DNA of 64,000 bases. Origin: Exserohilum rostratum (taxonomy: Eukaryota > Ascomycota > Dothideomycetes > Pleosporales > Pleosporaceae). The notes beneath the pieces are model-generated. The model was not told the origin of the DNA. It saw nothing but the letters and a program-made list of their open reading frames with translations, and made no database searches. The stretch spans positions 372,001 to 436,000 of the forward strand of contig CP111155.1 in assembly GCA_026367775.1 (NCBI GenBank). The letters are read 5' to 3'. This document shows, piece by piece, positions 11,821-21,966 of this stretch. The number at the start of each line of letters is the position of its first letter. Position 1 is the stretch's first letter. A program made the position numbers and the translations under genes.

Positions 11821-13065
11821 ATGTCCGAACGTCAGGCAACGCCACCGCGAGCGACTCGCTCAGCGGGCAGGCTTCCACCAAACCCTCCTACTCCCGAGCA
11901 GATTAGACGCATGGAAGAAGCCCGGTTGAAGGCAAAGGCTGCTGCACAACAATCGCAGGCATCCAAGCCGTCTCCGGCGCCCGTAGCAGGCGAGAAGCGC
12001 GCGTACTCGGCCATGACCGCTTCCCAGACTCCAGCAACACTCCGAAATGCTGCTGCGGCATCACCTCAGAAGCGCGACCAGAATGGCTTCACACAGCCAC
12101 CAGCCAATGACTACATTCAACCTGCGAAGAAATACGCCAGATCCGACTTTATCGAATATGACTTTAGTAAGATGACGGATACAAAGGGTGGTTTCTTGAG
12201 CACGGAAGATGATCCACATAATAAAGCCATGTGGAAAGGTCAGGCCAAGGAAGAACAGAAGCCAGAGGGCATGACAATGGCAGATTGGGAGAAGGAGCGC
12301 ATAAGGCGGAAGCTGCGCGCGAACAGAGCTGGACCGTACGAGCCTGGCATCTCCATCCTAAACGCTGTCGATGGCAAAGAAGAGGAAGATGAAGAGGCTG
12401 CGCTTCTAGAAGCTGCCGAGAATGCCGAAATCGAGAGCGGTACATTCAAAGGCAGGTACGGCGACGGCAAGCGCGACGTCAAGGGCAAATGTCGCGAATG
12501 CAGCAGTCTCGAAATCGACTGGAAATGGCAAGACATTTTCAACATTGGCGTCTGCAACATTTGCAAAGAAAAGTACCCGGACAAATACTCCCTCCTCACC
12601 AAAACCGAAGCCCGCGACGACTACCTCCTCACGGACCCAGAAATAAAAGATGAAGAGCTCCTCCCCCATCTCGAGCGACCCAACCCCCACAAACAATTCT
12701 TCCACCCCATGCAACTCTTCCTCCGTCTTCAAGTCGAAGCCTACGCCTTTAGCCCCGCAAAATGGGGATCCCCAGAGGCTCTAGACGAAGAATACGCCAA
12801 GCGCCAAGTCATCAGCAAAGAGCGCAAGCAAAAGAAATTCAAAAACAAGCTAGAGGATCTGAAAAAGAGAACGAGAGTGGAGGCCTACAAGCGCGCGAGA
12901 CTGGCGGGCGATGGCGACGCCACCGCGCAGTTTGGACAGAAGATTAGAGGGAGATATGACAAGCACGAGCATGAATGGGGCAGAAGCGTGCTTGATCCCG
13001 AGACGGGCATGATGAAGAAGCGATGCGAGGAGTGTGGCATGGAAGTTGAGGAGTTGGAGTTTTAG
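11821..13065 (+). CDS. rad14: nucleotide excision repair protein Rad14/XPA, 414 aa
   Basis: XPA/Rad14 verifies DNA damage and scaffolds the incision complex in nucleotide excision repair in the nucleus (family knowledge). Single exon. The N-terminal 120 residues are Ala/Pro-rich and disordered; a DFIEYDFSKMTDTKGGF motif leads into the core. The zinc finger is C224-x2-C227...C245-x2-C248 (CRECSS and CNICKEKY), followed by the XPA C-terminal domain with LLTKTEARDDYLLTDPEI, HPMQLFLRLQVEAYAF and a basic helix (KERKQKKFKNKLEDLKKR). A further CEEC pair lies near the C-terminus. Length and order fit fungal XPA homologues; nothing odd. Confidence 0.95.
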   Translation: MSERQATPPRATRSAGRLPPNPPTPEQIRRMEEARLKAKAAAQQSQASKPSPAPVAGEKRAYSAMTASQTPATLRNAAAASPQKRDQNGFTQPPANDYIQPAKKYARSDFIEYDFSKMTDTKGGFLSTEDDPHNKAMWKGQAKEEQKPEGMTMADWEKERIRRKLRANRAGPYEPGISILNAVDGKEEEDEEAALLEAAENAEIESGTFKGRYGDGKRDVKGKCRECSSLEIDWKWQDIFNIGVCNICKEKYPDKYSLLTKTEARDDYLLTDPEIKDEELLPHLERPNPHKQFFHPMQLFLRLQVEAYAFSPAKWGSPEALDEEYAKRQVISKERKQKKFKNKLEDLKKRTRVEAYKRARLAGDGDATAQFGQKIRGRYDKHEHEWGRSVLDPETGMMKKRCEECGMEVEELEF

Positions 13066-13434
13066 ATTATTGTATATGTAGGAAGTGTGATACCCCCTTT
13101 TACTTAACTTGACGTATCATTCTAAATTTTTCCTTTTTTTTACGACATGCTCGATTTTGATGTTCAACGTAATCGTCCTCTCACTTTATCGTCTTACACA
13201 AAGCCCATCCAAGAAACGCAAGCCCCTTCCTTTGTTCCACCGTTCCCCACTTCGACCCGTATTACCCCTCACCATCGCTTACACGCTCCTTCCTGCCACG
13301 TATGCAGGCACTCACCTATCTGCACTTACCCACTGCCCTCATCTTCACCTCCGATATATACCTACATTTTCCCGAATTCGTCATCAAACCACCAAAGTTG
13401 AAGAGCGTCCCAGCTCGTCATCGGTTTCCTAATT
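13066..13434. other. intergenic, no gene seen
   Basis: AT-rich 3' flank of rad14 and the upstream side of the tRNA gene. The short frames here on the + strand run through the tRNA and are not protein genes. Confidence 0.4.
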
Positions 13435-13522
13435 GGGCCGGTAACTCAGTGGTAGAGTGTAGGACTGCAGTTTCACCAAAAACCGCCTTCCCGAAGTCAC
13501 CGGTTCGACTCCGGTTCGGCCC
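13435..13522 (+). tRNA. tRNA-Cys (anticodon GCA) with a 17-nt intron
   Basis: Acceptor strand GGGCCGG pairs with TCGGCCC at the 3' end. The D-arm is ACTC-AGTGGTA-GAGT (A-box like) and the T-arm ACCGG-TTCGACT-CCGGT carries a perfect B box (GGTTCGACTCC). The anticodon loop 5' half is CTGCAG, reading GCA at positions 34-36. An intron follows position 37 as usual for nuclear tRNA genes (about 13474-13490). After its removal the anticodon stem TAGGA/TCCCG has one A-C mismatch and one T-G wobble, so the exact intron ends are my best fit. A T-run follows closely. Confidence 0.8.
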
Positions 13523-13527
13523 TTATC

Positions 13528-13542
13528 TTTTTGCATTTTTTT
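13528..13542 (+). terminator. RNA polymerase III terminator
   Basis: Two T-runs (13528-13532 and 13536-13542) begin six bases after the tRNA 3' end, the usual pol III stop signal. Confidence 0.6.
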
Positions 13543-14086
13543 GGCGGGTCCATCTATTGTCTCGCATACTGGTGTTCTTTTTTTTTATCGAGTGTATCAG
13601 GAAAAGTATATTATGTCTCTGATTTTACAGTGATAGTCGTCTCATGTTCCCTATTGCCATGTAACGACGCGCGAGTGACGGACAAGATGACCTTGATGTC
13701 TAGAGGCAAAGCTAGGCATCTACGTTCTTCTTAACAAGCCAAAACACAATACCACGTGGCTGGAATTTGCTCATTACAGGATGCAATTTCATTTCTAGTC
13801 TGAATTTCCATTATGTACACTTGGCAGTGATAAGTGAGCGAGCTCGAGTACCATGCACCTCTATGGGTCCTCGACGCCCGCACATGCGCATGCTCATCCC
13901 CATGATGAACTTTTTGAAGAAAACAATGATAACAAAAACAAAAAGCGTAATGACAACTTTTATAAAAGCCGTCTTCATCGCTTGCGTCCTCCCTTTTTTA
14001 CCCCTGGAACTCCTTCTAAATACAAGGATACCTCCGTCTTTTGATTTATTGTGATTGGTCTTCTACAATATATAGAAGAGATATTG
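13543..14086. other. intergenic, no gene seen
   Basis: 544 bp between the tRNA and the 3' end of the ABC transporter gene. Short + strand frames are low-complexity (KNKKRNDNF-like, from A-rich DNA) and I see no feature. Confidence 0.4.
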
Positions 14087-17000
14087 TTAATTGGAAGCCG
14101 CGGGGTTCTTGACTTCGTATGCCGTCTTGGCTGTGCTTGTCAATGTGTCTAGCTCACCGCTTGTTTCACACATGGAGCGGAACGAGCCGCCGTCCTTGCG
14201 GACTAGGTCGTAAGGATGACCGTACTCAATGACCTCGCCCTTATCAAGAACAAGGACCTTGTCGTAATCAATGATGGTTTGAAGACGATGCGCTATTGTG
14301 ATGGTCGTGTTCTTGATCTTGCGAATGGTTTCTTGAATCTTGGCGTCGGTGGCGTAGTCGATAGAGGCGGTAGCCTCGTCCATGAGCAAAACCTTGGGTA
14401 CCTTGAGTAGAGCTCGTGCGAGACACAAAAGTTGTCGTTGACCTTGCGACAGGTTGGAGCCAGACTCTGACACTGGAGAGTTGAGATCCTTGAATGGGTT
14501 CTTGTTTTCAGTCTCCATCGCGGATTGCGCTGTCGTATTTCCATCCGGCATTACCACGATCGTGTCATCCTGTGATGCCCAGTCGCGGTTGGCCGAAACG
14601 GAACCTGGAGCGCTATGCTGAGCAGATTCTCCAGTAGGCGTGACAGTCCCCGAGGTGGGTCGAGAAAGCGAGGAGATCAAGTTGACCTCGCGTAGGGCCG
14701 TGTAAATCTCTTCGTCGGTAAAGATTGAAAAAGGGTCGAGGTTGCTGCGGATCGTGCCTGTGAACAGTGTTGGATCTAGGTGTTGTTAGTAATTGCATTA
14801 ATACGGTAAAGAAGCTGCTTACCTTGCGGTACCATGACGACATTCTCCCGCAAATCATGAAGGCCAATCAAACCAATGTCAATGTCGTCGATGAGAATCT
14901 TGCCTTGTTCAGCCTCGAGCGCCCGGAACAGTGCGAGCGCCATGGAACTCTTTCCAGCACCAGTCCTGCCGACAACACCGACCTTCTCTCCGGGTAGAAT
15001 CTTAAAAGTCAGGTTCTTCAACACAAGATCAAAGTCAGACCTGTATCTTGTGCTGTAGTTGATAAACTCTACAGAGCCCTTGCTTGGCCAGTTGGAAGGC
15101 GGGCGATTGGCTGGGATGACCGAGGGAGCTTCTTGGTCTACATCGAGGTATTCCTTGACACGCTCGACAGAGTTCATGTTCTGCTCGTTGTCGGCGTACA
15201 GACGCACAAACCACAAGACGTTCTCGGTGAATGTAACAGCATAGGTAAGGGCCAGACCAGCAGCACCTGCGTCAATGCGCCCAACGCTGACGACAACAAA
15301 AGCCCCAGAAAAGAAAGCGACCATGGCACCAACAACATCTATCCGGAAAGCAAGCCATCTGTTAGCAGCCCAGAGGTAGATAAAAGGACGGTGCTGAGTG
15401 TTGATCTTATGGAGGTTCTCGCGGACGAAGCGTCGCTCGTCACCATAGGCTCGAATGGTCGTCATGCCAGACAGAGTCTCGCCAAACTGCTGATACAGAG
15501 GACTTCGGTTTACAGAATCCAGTCGCTTTAGGTCGCGCGAAGAGCTAATGTAGAATCGACCGATGAGGAAGTAGAGGATGGAGATCAAAAAGGCTGCGAT
15601 CAAGAATCCAGGCGTAATGACCGAGATGAGAATGACAATGGTAATGATGGAGGCGAAGCAATGGACAACGCCGATAGCGTCCGGCGCAACTTCTTGGTCG
15701 ATAGCCTCAATGTCCTTTGAAAATCTGTTCATGAGCTGGCCAAGTGGAGTCTGATCGAAGAAACGGAACTTGGCATGCGTGACCTTTTGGATTAGACGCT
15801 CGTGCAGACGTCGTGATGCTGCCAAGGAACCGCCGAAAAGGAAGCCTTCACGCAGGAATGTGATCAACATGAAGATGAGACCCAAGATAGCGTAGACGCC
15901 AAGGAAGTAAAGAGAGTCGACGTCGGGGTTGGAAGCCCCAAAGGTGGTCTGCATCGTCTTGTACGAGTACAAGGGCTGTTCTGGGCGGCTGAAGAATGGC
16001 ATGTTCCAGCTGCAAGTGCCACTCTTTACACAGGTTCCCAAACCACTCAGCGTTGGTGCGTGAGTTACAGGTGAACGATGGTGGTTGTTCATTACGGTAT
16101 AGCCCTTGTCTGCATAGGCATTTGCCCAAGTGCGAATCCACAGGTTGGTAGAGACCGAGGAAATCTGTGCTGCAACAAAAGCAATGGCAGCACCAATCCA
16201 GTAGTACCACGGGCCCATAGCTCGGAGATACATGAGGATGATACTGAGCTTGACGCCACCTTCAGCCTTCTTCTCTTCCATGCTGTTGCTGGCAGGCACC
16301 TTCTTGATGTCTGCCTTGCCGTTGATGGTGGTATTGGCGTTTCCATTAGTCTCTTGATCTACGTCTGAAGGTGCCTGGGAGGGAGGTTTCGATGCGCCAC
16401 GAGAGCCAGGCCGTGACTTCGAAAGATCCTCGGTAAGCTTGCCGGAATTGATAACCTCTTCAGCAGTGCCTTGTGCAACCACGCGTCCATTCTCAAGTAC
16501 GAGTGCAAACTCGGCGTGTGGCAGGCAGAGACTAACATTGTGTGTGACGAGAATGCAAGTTCGGTTCGCCATGAGCCGGCCGTGAAGTGCGTAATGGAAG
16601 ATCCATTTGGCAGTGTGAGCATCGACAGCGCTAAGGACATCATCTAGTAGAACGTGGCGAGCTTTGCTGTACATTGCGCGAGCGAGCGAGATGCGTTGTT
16701 TTTGACCTCCGGAAAGGGTTACACCTTTTTCGCCAACCAAAGTTTCATCGCCAGCATCGAGAATCTCGAGATCTCGCTTCAAACAACAGATATCAATAAC
16801 TTCCTCGTAGCGTTTCTGGTTCCATTCGCTTGCAAATAAAATGTTTTCCTTGACGGTACCATTCACTAGCCAGGCTTGCTGAGCGCAATACGCCACGCTT
16901 TCGGTAAGACCAGTCTCCGGGTCGGGGGTCAAATCTTCTCGGCTGACTCCTCCAGGTAAGAACACTTCACCCTTTAACTTTGTCATCTCACCAAGCAAGC

Positions 17001-18780
17001 CCATGAGCAGCGAAGTCTTTCCAGATCCTGTAGGTCCAACGACAACATTCAATTTGCCGACGCGGAAGTTGACGTTAAGGTCCATGAGCTTGAAGGCATC
17101 TGCGGCGGCTTGGTCTGTCATGTCTGTGCCACCCCAGCTGAAAGTGCCGTTTTCGAATCCAATAATGGGCTGGCCGTCTTCGTCTTTCTTCTGGGTATTA
17201 AGCTGCGAATATTTATCTGTCTCAGGCTCCATCAGATACTCCTCGATACGATCAACTGACACTTTTGACTCTTGGACGTGCGCAACCATGTCCGCGAGTT
17301 GATCCAGCGGAATCCTTAGAATCTGGAACAGCGAAAGGGCGGTAAAAGCAACAGAAGGAATCAAAGGCTTGTGCTCTACGTTCGTGTAGACCAAGAAAGA
17401 CAGCAATGTGATCAAGACGGGAGAGCCGGACCATACTGTTGCGGAGACGGACCAAATTATGTAGCGAGTACGCAGATGTTTCAGCTCAACGTGTCGCTTT
17501 TCATTTACTAGTCCGATGAAGCGCTGCTCCCATGCAAAGAACTTGATGATTCGAATGTTGGTGAGAACCTCATTCGTGGTGTGGATTCGTGCGTCGGTAG
17601 CAGCGAGAATGAGTTTCTGGATCTTGGAGAACTGCTTGGCGACATACATGTTGACAGGAAGTAGGAAGATCATTAGGCCGATACCAGCAATTGAGCTGTA
17701 TCCCAAAATGCGATAGAGCAAGAATACAGCCAAAACGACTTGAACGGGTGTGTTTGCCCACAAGAAGTGCAAATAAGCGCATATCTCACTAACCTTGGTA
17801 GCATCCACGGCCATAAGGTTTATAATAGCACCGGTGGTGACCTGGGCATCGGAATCTGACGGAGCTTCATCCTCATCCTCAGATGTGTCGGAGGACTTGT
17901 TCTTCTTCTTCTTTCCGAAATTAAATATGCGCTTCAATCCTTTAGGCTGCTCGTCCTCATCGTCGTCCTCCTTCTGCTTCTTCTTCTCGCCCAGAATCTT
18001 TTCGGTGGTAGCCGCTGCGCGGCGTTTGAGGGCCTTTGCATAGATTTCCCCAATAATGACAGCACGCAATCGCATGCAGATTTTCCGGCCAAGCCAGAGT
18101 GCCTGTCCGTCGGCGAGCGCTGACAAAGAGCCAGAAACAAAGAGCAGGATAACATAGAACCATGCGGCGTTTGCAGGTGTCAGATCCGGGCGCTCGACGT
18201 ACTCGAGGATGACCTTGAGAAGCAGCGTGGGCACAAAAGTGAGGAAACCGGACATGGCAGCCCAGGCGGCCTGCATGAGCAGGCCGCGCTTAAAGTGCTT
18301 CAGGAGATGGAAAGCCAGGCTTGAAGTCTTCTTCACCTGGCGGTATCGTGCAATGACGGCTCCAGCCTTGTCTTTGGAAGGCAGGTTCCAGACATCTGCG
18401 AGCTCGTATGTCTTTTTGTATCCTGTCCACACAATAGGATCGACCCAACTGAATGTCGCGCGCGATAGAAGGCTAGCAATGGGTTCGCGGGCTGGCGCAA
18501 TATCTCCCTCATATTCTAGATCGACAGTTTTGTTGCCTTTCCTGGAGCATAGGGCGATAAGGAACAGAAGCGAAACGAGGACGAAATCGCCAATCGTCAA
18601 CTTCTGATGGAGAGCGGATCGCGGGTGAATGATTGCCGAGCGAAAGAGCAGGACGCTAAAGACCCATTGGCAGCCATAGATGAAGGCAGTGTGATACCAG
18701 AGAGCAGGAAAAGAGAACCGGCTTGTGCTGGAAAATAGCAGGCGCAACGACGCCAGAACAGCAATGTAGGCCCAGACGGC
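14087..18780 (-). CDS. ABC transporter, MRP/Ybt1-like (ABCC), 5' end cut off by telomere repeats
   Basis: A full-size ABCC pump; family members move glutathione or bile-acid conjugates into the vacuole or out of the cell. Exons are complement 14823-18780 and 14087-14775, joined over a 47-nt intron (VPQ|DPTLFTGT). The remaining 1,548 codons encode the end of an N-terminal TMD0 (WAYIAVLASLRLLFSS), TMD1 with an acidic linker (KKKKNKSSDTSEDEDE), NBD1 (Walker A GPTGSGKT, LSGGQKQR, Walker B VLLDDV), TMD2, and NBD2 (Walker A GRTGAGKS, LSQGQRQL, VLLMDEAT). The frame stays open upstream to 18780 and then enters GTTAGG repeats (Val-Arg-Val-Arg). No ATG precedes the repeats, so roughly 100 N-terminal residues, the start codon and the promoter are missing. 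Probably non-functional here unless a new start is used. Confidence 0.92.
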
Positions 18781-18957
18781 AACCCTAACCCTAACCCTAA
18801 CCCTAACCCTAACCCTAACCCAACCCTAACCCTAACCAACCCTAACCCTAACCCTAACCCTAACCCTAACCCTAACCCTAACCCTAACCCTAACCCTAAC
18901 CCTAACCCTAACCCTAACCCTAACCCTAACCCTAACCCTAACCCTAACCCTAACCCT
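18781..18957 (+). repeat. internal telomere repeat array (CCCTAA)n
   Basis: 177 bp of about 29 CCCTAA units on the + strand (TTAGGG on the - strand), with two slips at 18820-18842 (CCCAACCC and ACCAACCC). The left edge abuts ABC transporter coding sequence with no linker; the right edge grades into CTAGCTAGG-type AT-rich DNA. In a chromosome, the C-rich strand reads 5'-3' inward from a left end, so the array belongs to the sequence on its right. Confidence 0.97.
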
Positions 18958-19930
18958 AGCTAGGTCTAGCCTCCTTTCCTTACTACTACACGCTCTCACC
19001 TAAGAGTTAGGGTAAAGCTCTAACTTCTCTACACCTCTATAGTATTAGGTGATCCTAGCCTATATCTATATTCTTAATCTAATCTTAGATCTAAGTTAGG
19101 GTGCACGTACCACTTTTTACATGATATTGGTCCAACATCTATCACTCTAATATATATAGATTGATAAGAGATTGTTGCTCAGCTAGCTATCCCTTATTCA
19201 GATCTAACATATAAACATTTCTCCGTCTCTATCTTGTATAAGTAAGAGTTTCGTAATAATGAGTTAAGTGGGCCTGTAGGGCGAGAACGAGAGACGGGCC
19301 TGCGTTAATATCGGATATACTAGTTGAGTCATAGAGAAGACAGATCGGAACAAGAACTGATTAATGCGGTTAAGTGGATAAGCAAACTAGGTCTTTCCAC
19401 AAGAGTATGTAAGGGTCTATTGTATTCCTGTTGCGATATTTTTTAACGTTATGTATGCTAGGCCCATTCTCTACATCTCGAAAGTCGAGACATGGATAGA
19501 GTTACAAAACGTTAAGATCTTGCTAACCTTCATGAGCGCTTCATGCCTTCATATTTGAGTGTAATCTCTTAGGAAACAGCTATCACGCTTGGACCAAATA
19601 GCAGCAAGCATGACTGGGCAGAAGGCCACTGAGGGTTAGGAGATGAGAACCTATAGGAGTAAGAATACGTGGACAGGATTTAGAAGGACGAGGCGGATTA
19701 TAGACATCATTGACGAAGTAGAACGAGCCTTTCACTGTAACTACTGTAAACTGTGTAGTGACAAAACGCAGGCACAAGCTGATCTATGCACGGGGTCTAA
19801 ATACACACTTATCGCTGTGATGCACAACGCTCCTGCTGCCCGAACTCTAGCAATTGTCTTTATATGCATAGATATAGAGGAATGGTTACACAATGCCGCA
19901 TTTTCAGACATACTTCCTCTGTCAATTGTC
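18958..19930. other. AT-rich subtelomere-like DNA, no gene seen
   Basis: Rich in TAG/CTA and TATA words (CTAGCTAGG, CCTATATCTATATT) with scattered GTTAGGGT words near 19006 and 19095, as in decayed subtelomeres. The one longer + strand frame (19643-19996) has no family resemblance and overlaps the SnoaL-like gene on the other strand, so I do not call it. Confidence 0.5.
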
Positions 19931-20487
19931 TTACCAGTGCAACTCGCTTATGTGTACTTCATTTACATCGACTCCATCAATGAACCAACTATCTAGATAA
20001 TTTATGAGCATAACTAGTTTCACTTACGCTCAACTTGTCACTTACTAGATTCATCAATAGTAATATCGTTGCCGCTCATCTGTCGCTTTCGCATCTTGCC
20101 ATCCTCTGCAAACGCCCAATCCTCAAGGCCATAACAACATTTCCACTTCAATCCATCACGCACATCTTGATATTCATACCAGAACTGCACCGCGATCTTA
20201 TTGTCGGTGAAGGAGAAGAGCTCCTTACGAAGCTGATAGTTCTTCTCTTTCTGCCATTCCTTCACCAAGAAATCTTCAATCGAAGCCGTGCCAGAGAAGA
20301 ATGAACCATGGTTGCGCCAAATGCAGTCAGAAGTATAGGCTTTTGCAATTTTAGACGGATCTCTGATCGGCGTTAGTAGGCCCAAGATAGCTTAGATGGT
20401 GACAGTTTACTGGGTGTTCCATAAATCTTGAGCTCTCTTAACCTTAAGCTGAGCGGTTCCTTCGGTGAAGGGTGGTGGAAGGGATAT
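19931..20487 (-). pseudogene. SnoaL/NTF2-like (DUF1348) protein gene with start codon ATA
   Basis: Three exons, complement 20411-20487, 20046-20362 and 19931-19992, give 151 codons: SLPPPFTEGTAQLKVKRAQ, then DLWNTQ|DPSKIAKAY, the conserved WRNHGSFFSGTASIEDFL, QFWYEYQD, and after the last intron SWFIDGVDVNEV...ELHW. This is a small NTF2-fold protein of unknown substrate, common in fungi and bacteria. Splice sites and frame are intact to the normal C-terminus, but the codon where the initiator should stand is ATA (20485-20487). An in-frame TAG lies about ten codons upstream with no ATG between. On the + strand the change is CA to TA, the RIP signature. Translation may be lost, or an upstream exon is unrecognised. 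Confidence 0.7.
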
Positions 20488-20650
20488 ATTGAACTGTTGC
20501 AATTGTATTGAGATTCTATTTCATTAAAAGCAGACGATCCCACTGAATAGATACTTCAAGGCTTAAGGGCGGCGTCAAGTAGTGCTAAGACGTGATTCCA
20601 CTTTGGGAAAGGCGAACTTAGTCATCGTATCCGGATATGATAGGTAAATA

Positions 20651-20738
20651 TGCCGTCGTAGGCGTACATGCCGTCAACATGCCGCCGGCATGCTGACTTA
20701 GGCAAAGGTGCCGTTGTAGTCAAACGGCAACATTGCCG
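20651..20738. repeat. cluster of TGCCG/CGGCA words
   Basis: Seven copies of TGCCG or its complement fall in 88 bp (starting at 20651, 20669, 20680, 20686, 20709, 20725 and 20734), including a near-palindrome ATGCCGCCGGCAT. Spacing is irregular, so it is not a clean tandem repeat. It sits just outside the MITE and upstream of the SnoaL-like gene. It may be a regulatory cluster or decayed repeat; no function is claimed. Confidence 0.4.
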
Positions 20739-20870
20739 ATTCCAATCATCAAAGGGTGAGTTTATCATTGAATAAGCAGAAACGTCGTTTCACCAAACAC
20801 TAAGCATTGGTCAGCATAACACGAGGTAGCCCCTACAGAAAGGAGACCCTGCAACAAGCGCGGAAGAATA

Positions 20871-21065
20871 CAGGCATTAGCGATTGCGGCTTCACCCCCG
20901 CAGTCAGCCATCCCAAAAGTTCAGTCATCATTAGATCGGAAATTGACCAATCAAACCGACTGTTCTGCAGCGGACAATTCGCGCTAAGGCATGTACAGAA
21001 GGTCGGGCTGTGCAGAACCACTGCGCAGCTGCGTGTAGGGGTGAAGCCGCAATCGCTAATGCTTG
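20871..21065. mobile_element. 195-bp MITE with long terminal inverted repeats and TA target duplication
   Basis: The left end 20871-20899 starts CAGGCATTAGCGATTGCGG and the right end 21037-21065 is its reverse complement with two mismatches (about 28 bp). Both ends are flanked by TA (20869-20870 and 21066-21067), the duplication made by Tc1/mariner and Fot1/pogo transposases. The interior has no ORF beyond chance. This fits a non-autonomous TcMar (probably Fot1-like) element. No related transposase is in the window, so it would have been moved in trans. Confidence 0.82.
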
Positions 21066-21376
21066 TATCTCACAGCGCCACAGAGTACACTATTAATTCT
21101 GAAAGGAGTAGAGCTATCTATCATGAACCTATACGGGCATAGTTTTGTATTAATGGACCTCGGCTGTTGCTCGTGCAGGTCTCAATCTGAATGACTTCAG
21201 CAAACAGAGAGCTTGAACGCCCTGTCTTATTAGGATACCTCTCCGCTTCTTTACAGCCGTATAGTAAATGCATATATATAAATATCGTTGCAATCTTTTC
21301 TTCTGTCTCATTTCCTCCACTCTCCACTCGCTCCGCATTTGCAGCTACTCGGTGCTTCGCGTCAACACCAACCAAG

Positions 21377-21966
21377 ATGTCTAAACAACCAATCGCTACG
21401 ATACAGGTATAAGCAAATCTTGGATTGCTATGAAAAGAGCTGATATTGACTTAGGAGGACTTGATCCCCCATCTACCCCCTTCATCTTCTACGCTATTCG
21501 AAGCTAAAAAGAAGAAATGCCTTAGCTTCGAAGCCATCGCAAAAGAATTGGGTCGCCACGAGGTAGCCATCGCCGCTCTTTTCTATGGGCAAGCCATGGC
21601 CACGACAGAAGACATCCAGAAGCTATCCGAGATCCTCGACATTCCCATTGAGACACTTAAGTCGCAGCTCTCTGGTTTTCCAGACCGCGGTCGATCGCTT
21701 CAAATGCCGCCAAAAGACCCGCTCGTCTATCGTTTGTACGAGATTGTACAGAACTATGGATATGCGTACAAGGCGGTGTTGAATGAGAAATTCGGTGATG
21801 GAATAATGAGCGGAATTTCATTCTCGACGAAGGTGGAGAAAGAGACCGACGAGAAGGGCGATTGGGCGAAGATAACGTTGAGGGGGAAATGGTGCGTATA
21901 TCTGTATTGCTTAGATATTTTTTAATATGCTAACTTAAGTGCAGGCTACCATACGCACGATTCTAA
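21377..21966 (+). CDS. cyn1: cyanate hydratase (cyanase), 162 aa
   Basis: Converts cyanate and bicarbonate to carbamate/CO2 and ammonia, detoxifying cyanate. Exons 21377-21406, 21455-21891 and 21945-21966; both introns are about 50 nt. The product matches the family in length. The N-terminal helical domain has FEAKKKKCLSFEAIAKELGR and VAIAALFYGQAMAT. The C-terminal cyanase domain has YRLYEIVQNYG, KAVLNEKFGDGIMSGISF and a LRGKWLPYARF end. Catalytic residues map to R103, E106 and S129 (equivalents of E. coli R96, E99, S122). Intact in a subtelomere-like neighbourhood where several other genes look mutated, suggesting it is maintained. A TATA-like ATATATATAAAT lies about 100 nt upstream. Confidence 0.95.

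Noticed and set aside
18597..18839. Frame with Val-Arg and Gly-Leu repeats over the telomere array
   Set aside because: Pure translation of telomere hexamers.
18700..18960. De novo telomere healing of the broken ABC transporter gene
   Set aside because: Repeat orientation is wrong for capping the left block; it points to the right block instead.
19643..19996. 117-codon + strand frame in the subtelomere
   Set aside because: Overlaps the last exon of the SnoaL-like gene on the other strand and has no recognisable content.
20038..20060. C-terminal truncation of the SnoaL-like protein at TGA 20038
   Set aside because: A GTAAGT donor just before it and a third exon at 19931-19992 (SWFIDGVDV...HW) restore the normal C-terminus.
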